DNA of 64,000 bases. Source: Panacagrimonas sp963975245. GTDB taxonomy: Bacteria; Pseudomonadota; Gammaproteobacteria; Nevskiales; Nevskiaceae. Both the position numbers and the translations under genes were made by a program. The DNA is taken from positions 124,001-188,000 of the forward strand of contig CAXBFJ010000005.1 of the NCBI GenBank assembly GCA_963975245.1, written 5' to 3'. The notes under the pieces are model-generated. The model did not search any database. It saw only the letters and a program-made list of their open reading frames with translations, and was not told the DNA's origin. Shown piece by piece: positions 58,106 through 64,000 of this stretch; the stretch's first letter is position 1; each line of letters starts with the position of its first letter.

Positions 58106-58939
58106 GTGCGGACTCTGAACGTGCAGCGTGAATCATCAAGCGAACGCACCCTGAACGCGGCTTCGACCCAGACGCGAACCAGGCTGATCACGATCCCGAT
58201 GAGCCATTACTGTGAAAAAGCCCGTTGGGGACTCTTTCATGCTGGGCGAGATTATCGGGAAGAAGCGCATCTTCAGGGCTTTCATTATCTGGCCACGGGT
58301 ATGCGTGGCTGGGGGCGCCGAGTCCCGGTTCTAGTTGAGGGGGGCGAGGTCATCACTGATTCCTCGCTTATTCTTGCCCATCTCGATAAACGGCTGCCCG
58401 ATGCAAGAAAGCTTTATCCCGCGGCCCTGAATGTTGAGATCAAGGCGCTCGAGGAAAATTTCAGCACGGAACTCGGTGTAGAGAGTCGCCGGTGGGTCTA
58501 TTTCCACTGGCTGAATGAAGACACTCGAAGCTTGCTTAAAGTAGCGGGGCAGGGAGTGCCCTATTGGCAGCGCGCAATTGCACCCGTCATGTTCCCGTTG
58601 ATGCGTGCGTTTCTTTCGTCGCTGCTCGAGCCAACAGCAGACAAGGTTGAACGAGGTCTGGGGACAATTCAGCGGGCTTTTGACAATGTTGAAGCACGCT
58701 TGAGGGACGGCAGGCCCTATCTGCTGGGTGACAGGTTTACCGCTGCTGATCTGACATTCGCCTGCATGGCTGCACCTGTACTTCTGCCCAGAGAATACGG
58801 GATTCACTTGCCGACACTGGAAGAAGCACCAGAAGCTTGCAGAGCGGATGTTCGTTCATTCTCGCTGCATCCGGCGGGGCAATTCGCACTCCAGTTATTC
58901 AGGGCACGGGGGAGCATGAATTCCGGCCAGAGCACTTAG
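58106..58939 (+). CDS. Glutathione S-transferase-like protein
   Basis: This 277-residue protein has an N-terminal thioredoxin fold. LITIPMSHYCEKARWGL replaces the usual SxxC start, and the glutathione-site loop is VPVLVEGGEVITDSSLILAHLD. The C-terminal helical domain holds DRFTAADLTFACMAAPV. It starts at GTG 58106, six bases after the crotonase stop; an N-terminal tail of about 27 residues precedes the fold. This long variant with a 100-residue linker helix region is common near fatty acid genes, but the role is unknown. Confidence 0.8.
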   Translation: MRTLNVQRESSSERTLNAASTQTRTRLITIPMSHYCEKARWGLFHAGRDYREEAHLQGFHYLATGMRGWGRRVPVLVEGGEVITDSSLILAHLDKRLPDARKLYPAALNVEIKALEENFSTELGVESRRWVYFHWLNEDTRSLLKVAGQGVPYWQRAIAPVMFPLMRAFLSSLLEPTADKVERGLGTIQRAFDNVEARLRDGRPYLLGDRFTAADLTFACMAAPVLLPREYGIHLPTLEEAPEACRADVRSFSLHPAGQFALQLFRARGSMNSGQST

Positions 58940-59054
58940 TATCCGTGCCATTCGATTTCGGAGAATCAATTGCCTAAAAGCTGTAGAACAAGGTGGCATG
59001 CCATCGATGGCGCAGTGACCCTGAACACGGCGATGTCTAATGCGTCAGTGTGAT

Positions 59055-59083
59055 CTGAGTGCCGCAGTCTCAACTGCACTCAG
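59055..59083. terminator. Stem-loop between the GST-like and DUF1329 genes
   Basis: CTGAGT and GCAGT pair with ACTGC and ACTCAG around a CTCA loop, with a three-base bulge on the left arm, so the stem has 11 pairs. It overlaps the DUF1329 stop codon (59080-59082). No long T-run follows on either strand, so terminator function is uncertain; it may be bidirectional or only an RNA end. Confidence 0.4.
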
Positions 59084-60456
59084 ACTTTGCCCATGCGAAC
59101 AACCGCTGCCTGCGTCATGTAGTCATCATATGTCTTGGGGTGATTAGCGCCGCTGACATGATTGTCGACTTGCCTGACCTGTTCCAGGCGGGAGACTTCG
59201 CCCGTCTGGATATTGGATGCGGTCACGTGTCCCCAGCTCCAGTAAGGATGCTTGCCGTCCATGAATTTCTTGTCGCCGGATTCGTAGTGCGCGTAAGCCC
59301 CATCAAATGAACGGAACGGCAGGCCCTGACGGTCATAAGAGATCATGCCTGCCAGCAGTCCGTTTCGGGCGTCGAACCAGACCCTTTTCTTGGATACCGG
59401 CGCTCTGGGGAAGCCTGTGGGTTGTGCTTCTATCGTGATGACCTCCGGGATCATCTCGACGTCGGCATTCCAGAAGGAGTCACCGTTGGGGCCGCCATGG
59501 GTTTCATGCTTCCAGTCAGGGTCATCCGCGTTCCAGCCGCCACTCAGGCCGCCCAGAAAAGGACCTCTGTTGATGATCTTGTAATTGCCCCAGGTATATA
59601 GAGGATCTCCAGCGCCCCAGGCATCAGACAGATACAGGGACAGTCCTGGTACCAGGGGTTCAAAGCGCTGATTGGTTGGAAACTGACGGACACGCCTGAA
59701 CTCCGGGACGTATCCGTATAGCTTGGGAAAGGTACTGTGGTCGTAATCCCAGATGCTCAGGAAAGACGTACCCGCAAACTGATTGGGCTCTGTGAAGACC
59801 ACGTTGAAGAATCGCATCTTGTCCATGTGCTCAGGCCAGTACGGCTTGGGCTCCATGACCACCCGGCCGACTGGGGCGAGTTCGACAAGAGCGCCGGCAT
59901 AGTGATGGCGCTTCTTCCCCTTGCTATCGATGACCTGAATTTCAGTGGCATACGTCACAGCGTCATGACGACCCCAGTTCAGGGTCTGAGCGGCCATGAG
60001 TTCGAGCGCGCTCTTAGGGTCCGGAAAGGGGTTTCCGCCAATCCACGGTCTGCCATCCGGCGCAACCACGTTTCCTTTTTCGTCGAACTTGGCCTTGCCT
60101 GCATTGGCAAGTGTTGCCTCGATGTATTCCCAGGGGGATGTTTTCATCAGATCCGACGTGGTCTTGACCACGCGCAGCTGACGACCATGTTTTAGGATCT
60201 GCTCGAAGCGAATGGGTTCCAGCAGATCACGGACATGCTCGACGTTGGCCGAGGTGATCATGTCACCCGTCTTGATCTTGCCCTTGGTATAGGCCTCGAC
60301 GGAGAGCAGTTCATCCGGATACGCCTTGTTGATCTCTCCACTTGCTGCAATGGCATCCCAGGTTGAGCCGAGTACTCCTGTACTCAGTACGCCCTTGGCG
60401 GCGTCAGAGAGGAACTTCCGTCGACTGAAGAGTCGATCGAATTTTCGGATGTGCAT
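59080..60456 (-). CDS. DUF1329 protein with twin-arginine signal
   Basis: This 458-residue protein has a Tat-type N-terminus (LFSRRKFLSDAAKGVLSTG), so it is exported folded to the periplasm. The body has the DUF1329 pattern: WDAIAASGEINKAYPDELLSVEAYTKGKIKTGD, then FPDPKSALELMA, and TFPKLYGYVPEFRRVRQFP. DUF1329 proteins are related to LolB-like lipid-handling folds and often occur with DUF1302 outer-membrane proteins in steroid or alkane gene groups. No DUF1302 gene is visible here. GGAAAAG stands before the ATG. Confidence 0.9.
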   Translation of the reverse strand: MHIRKFDRLFSRRKFLSDAAKGVLSTGVLGSTWDAIAASGEINKAYPDELLSVEAYTKGKIKTGDMITSANVEHVRDLLEPIRFEQILKHGRQLRVVKTTSDLMKTSPWEYIEATLANAGKAKFDEKGNVVAPDGRPWIGGNPFPDPKSALELMAAQTLNWGRHDAVTYATEIQVIDSKGKKRHHYAGALVELAPVGRVVMEPKPYWPEHMDKMRFFNVVFTEPNQFAGTSFLSIWDYDHSTFPKLYGYVPEFRRVRQFPTNQRFEPLVPGLSLYLSDAWGAGDPLYTWGNYKIINRGPFLGGLSGGWNADDPDWKHETHGGPNGDSFWNADVEMIPEVITIEAQPTGFPRAPVSKKRVWFDARNGLLAGMISYDRQGLPFRSFDGAYAHYESGDKKFMDGKHPYWSWGHVTASNIQTGEVSRLEQVRQVDNHVSGANHPKTYDDYMTQAAVVRMGKV

Positions 60457-60800
60457 ATCTTTTCCAACGAGCCTGAAGTGGAATTTGGATTGATCTGGCA
60501 GTCACGGTGAGCGACGACCTCGTGAAAATCTCGGCCGCCTTCCGGCGTTCACGGATGAACGCGAACGCAATGCTCCTCACTTGAATCCTTTGTCTTCAAC
60601 CAATGTGCTCGAATCAAAAGAGTTATGCCCCGATCATTGGGTGGGGGCCTATGTCGGAATGCTTGTTCATCATCTGCACCGCGGCGTCGGGCGCCTTGCT
60701 GTCTGACTATGCCGCATTCATCGACGCAGACAATCCTGAGTGTTTGTCCGCTTGGTGAGATGCCAGACCTATAAATCCAAGTCCGAGGAGCCGAACGTAG
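60457..60800. other. Divergent intergenic region between DUF1329 and ferredoxin genes
   Basis: These 344 bases hold no convincing gene; the minus-strand frame at 60549-60986 is mostly antisense to the ferredoxin. It should contain promoters for both genes. A GC-rich dyad CCCC-N11-GGGGG lies at 60628-60647. The ferredoxin Shine-Dalgarno gaggag is at 60785-60790. Confidence 0.5.
60628..60647. promoter_or_regulatory. Candidate operator, GC-rich dyad upstream of the ferredoxin gene
   Basis: CCCC-GATCATTGGGT-GGGGG has the same arm pattern and central TGGGT as the stronger 27-base dyad at 61206-61232 (TTGGGTGGGGG against ATGGGTAGGGG). It is one base shorter in the spacer. It lies about 155 bases before the ferredoxin start in a divergent promoter region. 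Function is a hypothesis. Confidence 0.25.
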
Positions 60801-61154
60801 ATGGATGACATCAGTGAAACAGTTGATGCCGAGAGGCCTGTCAGTTTTCGCTATGTCGATCGTGATGGTGTGGTCAGAGACGTGCAGGGCAAGGTTGGAG
60901 ACACTCTGATGGAAGTGGCAACCCGTAATAGGGTGGCTGGTATCGACGGTGATTGCGGCGGAAACTGTGCCTGCGGCACTTGTCACGTGCGTATTGAGGT
61001 GGAACAGGCGCTCATGATCGCCGGGCCGCGACGTGACGAGACCGAACTGCTTGAGTTCATCGGCACACCTCCAGACGCCGGTACAAGACTCGGTTGCCAG
61101 GTCCTGGTAACAATGGATCTAGAAGGCGCAACGGTTACCGTAGTCGAGAGCTAG
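60801..61154 (+). CDS. 2Fe-2S ferredoxin, P450-partner (adrenodoxin/putidaredoxin) type
   Basis: This 117-residue protein has the plant/adrenodoxin-class cluster ligands C52, C58, C61 and C99 (GDCGGNCACGTCHV and GCQ). An extra cysteine, C56, lies inside the loop. Such ferredoxins transfer electrons from a reductase to a cytochrome P450 or other monooxygenase. No P450 is in the window, so the partner must lie elsewhere. A clear gaggag Shine-Dalgarno precedes the ATG. The LuxR-type regulator follows on the same strand after 191 bases. Confidence 0.92.
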   Translation: MDDISETVDAERPVSFRYVDRDGVVRDVQGKVGDTLMEVATRNRVAGIDGDCGGNCACGTCHVRIEVEQALMIAGPRRDETELLEFIGTPPDAGTRLGCQVLVTMDLEGATVTVVES

Positions 61155-61205
61155 TTTCCTCTGTGCATGGGCTCTGGCCACGAATAACCCCCGACTGTCC
61201 CCATT

Positions 61206-61232
61206 AAACCCCTATCCGATGGGTAGGGGTTT
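61206..61232. promoter_or_regulatory. 27-base near-perfect dyad upstream of the LuxR gene
   Basis: AAACCCCTATCC and GGGTAGGGGTTT form 12-base arms around GAT with one G:U type mismatch. No T-run follows, so a simple terminator is not well supported. It lies 52 bases after the ferredoxin stop and 114 bases before the regulator start. It may be a binding site of the regulator itself, or an RNA hairpin ending the ferredoxin transcript. Confidence 0.45.
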
Positions 61233-61345
61233 GCTTATCGTTCAGCAATGAGATTTTGGATGCGCACGCTGCAGTTTGATCGGCGGCGTGACGCACAAAA
61301 AGCGGCTAAGACCGTCCGATCAGGCTGAGAAAAGGGGGAGACTGC

Positions 61346-64000
61346 ATGACTTCTAATGAGCTGTTTCAGGACAGCTTCGTCTCGACAAAGCTTTATCCAC
61401 CGACTTGGGATAGTCAGGCTATTCAGCGAGACAATCTTGTGCGTCTGGCGTCCTCGGGAAGAAAGACGTCTGTCTTTAGCATCGTCGCCGCGGCAGGTTC
61501 TGGCAAATCAACCTTGATGTCCCAACTCTACAGGCAGTTCGAGAATCAGGGGACAGCTACAGCATGGATCAGTCTGGACCCGGAAGACAATAGTCCACAG
61601 GCTTATCTGTCGTACTTCATCTCAGCCCTGATTGAAACCGATGCGACCCTGTCGGAGGCTGATCTCGGGCTGCAGAACGATTTGCTTTCCCGTGATCTGG
61701 AGGCCGCTTTCGACATTCTCCTTTCGAGAATCTCAAAAATCAGCAAGCCAGTGGCATTTTTTCTGGATGATTTCCAGCATATTGACGACGATGCGGTCAC
61801 TCAATTCATGAACCGGCTGATCGCACACCTTCCGGATGCCATGGTGCTCGTGATCGGCAGTCGGACGCGCTTGCCACTGGCGCTTGGCCGCCTGCGCGTA
61901 TTGGGCAGCCTGCGCGAGGTTGATCAGGAGGATCTCAATTTTGACGCCCAAGAAGCTGCGGCATTTCTGCGCCAGTCGCATTCAGTGGAACTTGACGGAA
62001 CGGATCTGGCGTCTCTTCATGAAACTACGGAAGGTTGGGCTGCGGGCTTGCAGTTGGCTGCTCTCGCTTTGCGTCGTCATAAGGGAGAAGAGAGCGAACT
62101 GATACGGCAGTTTTCGGGGCGTGACCGGGACTTGACCAGTTATCTGGCTGAAAGCGTCCTAAAAAGCCAGCCAGAGAGTGTTCGTAAATTTTTGCTCTGC
62201 ACAGCCCCCCTGAAGCGCATGTGTCCTGATCTGTGCCAGGCAGTCTCCGACCACCCCAAGTGCGGTGAAATGCTGGCCCTGATCGATAAATTGAAACTGT
62301 TCCTGATTCCGCTGGATCGCACCGGAAAATGGTTTCGGTATCACCATTTGTTTTCCGATTTTCTACAGAAACTTCTTATCGAATCAGAGCCGAATAAGTA
62401 TCAGGAAATTTGCCAGAAAGCGGCAGCGTGGTGCGAAAGAGAGGGGCAGATCACGGAAGCCATTCAGTACTCACTGGATGCGGGCAAGTTCGTACAGGCT
62501 GCCGACCTGATTGGCGATCGTGCCTTGACCGTGTCTCAGATTGAGGGGGATCACCACACACTGCTTGAATGGACTCGCAGGCTGCCAGAGCGCTACCACT
62601 GGCGACGGCCGGAAATTGGTCTGAGTCGGGCCTGGTCCTGCGCATTCTCCCGAAACTCCGATTACGCCAAGGAACTCACTGAAACCCTGTTGGTGAAGCT
62701 CAGGGACGAGAATGATCAAACCTGGAAAATTGACGCCGGTAGGCGACAGGCATTGATCTACTTTGGCGAACTGATTCAGGCCATCGCCGATGCGACGGTG
62801 GATCGCTTCGATGACGGTATTGATCTGGCGTGGAATCTCAGCCAGAACATGCCCGAGGAAGAGTCGCCAATGATCGCGTCTGCATTCAACTGCGTGAGCT
62901 ATGCGCGACTCGTGATGCGTGAATTTGATGCTGCCATCGAACACTCGGTGTCTGCCTATCGCAACGGACAGAAGAAGAATTCTGTTTATCCAATGGTCTG
63001 GTCTGAATTTCTGCATTCCATGGCAGACATAGAACTTGGCCGCATCCGCAGTGCCGCCGAGCACGGTGCCAGGGCAGATTCGTTGGCCCGCAAGGATGGC
63101 AAGATCAAGAGTTTCAACATATTCATGGCGGCCTTGATCAATGCCGAGATCGCCACGCAGCGCTGCGAGTTTGATCAGGCAGAACAATTGATGGAGGTCG
63201 GGCGGACGTTTTCTGTACTGTTTGGTCCTGTCGAGCCCTTGTTGTATGTCATTCGTAGCGACGCGCGAATATGTGCATGGAAGGGCAACATGGCCAAGGC
63301 ATTGGAGCGTCTGGAGAAAGGGCGCGAGATCGCCATGAAGTCAAACTATTCGCGGTTGTATGCCGGTCTGCTTATTGAAGAGGCGACGTTGCATATCATT
63401 GCTGACCGAGCGGCAGACGCGGCGGAGACCATTCGCAGGCTGAAGTTGTTTGAAAGTGAGAATGCTGAGGTCAGGAGTTCCGGATGGGCGCGCGGACAGC
63501 GCAACATCATGAAATTCCTGGAAGCGCGGATGCTTCTGGTCAGTGGTGAGCTTGAAAAGTCGCTGACGGCCTTGTCACGACTGCAATACGTTCTGGGCAG
63601 TGACGCCGAAACGGCGTTGATGCTGACGCTCCGTGCCGTCAAGGCTGTGGCGCTTTGGCAGTTGGGCAAGGAAGCTGAATCGGTGCGCGAACTCGATAAG
63701 GCGCTAGCGGCTGCGTCTGATGATTTCTGTGCCTATCCTGTTATTGCGGCGGGGCGTGGCCTGATCCCGGTACTGACGGCCCTTCAGCAACGGCGAGGTC
63801 GGGACGTAGAAGCGGTCAAGAATACCCGACTCGGTTTCGAACAGTGGTTGATGGATGTCCTCAATGGTGAAAACACCGTCAGAGGGAAAATTATTGAAGT
63901 GCCGCATATTGAGGCGCCGAGTGTTGAAAGCAGGGATACCGATGTCCTGACTTTCAGGGAGTTGGAGCTTCTCAAGATGGCTGAAACCGGCCTGTCCAAC
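61346..64000 (+). CDS. MalT-like LuxR-family ATP-binding transcriptional regulator (partial, runs off the window)
   Basis: This frame has 885 codons and is open to the window end, so it was not in the supplied ORF list. The ATG follows ggggggag-like sequence (61334-61340). It has Walker A AAAGSGKST (48-56), Walker B FFLDDFQHID, an STAND-type NTPase with winged helix to about 400, and TPR-like helical repeats. The last residues LTFRELELLKMAETGLSN are the beginning of a LuxR C-terminal HTH, cut by the edge. The plan is that of MalT/AlkS-type regulators, which bind an inducer and ATP to activate catabolic genes. The inducer is unknown. The ferredoxin and DUF1329 genes are likely targets. Confidence 0.92.
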   Translation, partial: MTSNELFQDSFVSTKLYPPTWDSQAIQRDNLVRLASSGRKTSVFSIVAAAGSGKSTLMSQLYRQFENQGTATAWISLDPEDNSPQAYLSYFISALIETDATLSEADLGLQNDLLSRDLEAAFDILLSRISKISKPVAFFLDDFQHIDDDAVTQFMNRLIAHLPDAMVLVIGSRTRLPLALGRLRVLGSLREVDQEDLNFDAQEAAAFLRQSHSVELDGTDLASLHETTEGWAAGLQLAALALRRHKGEESELIRQFSGRDRDLTSYLAESVLKSQPESVRKFLLCTAPLKRMCPDLCQAVSDHPKCGEMLALIDKLKLFLIPLDRTGKWFRYHHLFSDFLQKLLIESEPNKYQEICQKAAAWCEREGQITEAIQYSLDAGKFVQAADLIGDRALTVSQIEGDHHTLLEWTRRLPERYHWRRPEIGLSRAWSCAFSRNSDYAKELTETLLVKLRDENDQTWKIDAGRRQALIYFGELIQAIADATVDRFDDGIDLAWNLSQNMPEEESPMIASAFNCVSYARLVMREFDAAIEHSVSAYRNGQKKNSVYPMVWSEFLHSMADIELGRIRSAAEHGARADSLARKDGKIKSFNIFMAALINAEIATQRCEFDQAEQLMEVGRTFSVLFGPVEPLLYVIRSDARICAWKGNMAKALERLEKGREIAMKSNYSRLYAGLLIEEATLHIIADRAADAAETIRRLKLFESENAEVRSSGWARGQRNIMKFLEARMLLVSGELEKSLTALSRLQYVLGSDAETALMLTLRAVKAVALWQLGKEAESVRELDKALAAASDDFCAYPVIAAGRGLIPVLTALQQRRGRDVEAVKNTRLGFEQWLMDVLNGENTVRGKIIEVPHIEAPSVESRDTDVLTFRELELLKMAETGLSN

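Noticed and set aside
60549..60986. 145-residue minus-strand ORF
   Set aside because: About half of it is antisense to the ferredoxin, and the rest is in the promoter region without a ribosome-binding site.
1..64000. CRISPR arrays, tRNA or rRNA genes, insertion sequences, prophage
   Set aside because: I found no regularly spaced repeats, cloverleaf or T-loop sequence, transposase or phage genes while reading both strands.

Overview
The window reads as chromosomal DNA of a free-living, Gram-negative, aerobic gammaproteobacterium with fairly GC-rich genes. Support comes from outer-membrane porins, RsmJ, RlmJ, PrmB, PepN, PhoB/PhoR, a bacterial RIO kinase, and a complete MSHA-type type IV pilus locus. 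The DUF1329 protein, the P450-type ferredoxin and the MalT-like LuxR regulator at the right end are common in lineages such as Nevskiales that degrade hydrophobic compounds. I cannot fix the order from sequence alone. I saw no tRNA, rRNA, CRISPR array, insertion sequence or phage module.

Region by region. 0-3.4 kb: two AMP-forming acyl-CoA synthetases of different families. 3.4-5.8 kb: arsC-like gene and thiC behind a TPP riboswitch (minus strand). 6.0-12.4 kb: an ion and pH cluster made of a K+-channel/TrkA-N protein, a porin, MscS, an alkyltransferase-like protein, a carbonic anhydrase, a Na+/Ca2+ antiporter and NhaA. 12.5-16 kb: M13 peptidase, NUDIX hydrolase and RlmJ (minus strand). 16.1-18.1 kb: acs. 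18.1-20.3 kb: a lysine-rich microprotein, an AT-richer beta-barrel gene flanked by imperfect direct repeats, and a RIO kinase. 20.4-27.7 kb: glutathione transferase, aldehyde dehydrogenase, RsmJ, SCP2 protein, PepN and a Bcr-type exporter. 27.7-31.4 kb: phoB, phoR and an acyl-CoA dehydrogenase. 31.4-37.2 kb: psd, SCO protein, prmB, a zinc-type CDF exporter, aroC and an MFS transporter.

37.2-56.1 kb is the MSHA pilus locus. One minus-strand operon of about 15 kb (51987 down to 37223) starts with a GGDEF-EAL protein. It continues with mshI, a PilN-like gene, mshJ, K, L, M, N, E, G, an unknown four-helix membrane protein, then mshA, C and D, mostly with overlapping stop and start codons. A divergent plus-strand operon carries mshO, P and Q. 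MshE keeps the two N-terminal repeats that bind c-di-GMP in this family, so a c-di-GMP enzyme and its probable effector lie in one operon.

56.1-64 kb: two uncharacterised helical proteins, a crotonase and a glutathione transferase-like protein. A DUF1329 protein, a 2Fe-2S ferredoxin and a large MalT-like LuxR regulator follow; the regulator runs off the right edge just as its HTH domain begins. Two related GC-rich dyads flank the ferredoxin gene and are candidate operators. Start codons were chosen from family alignment from memory and visible Shine-Dalgarno sequences. No database search was run.
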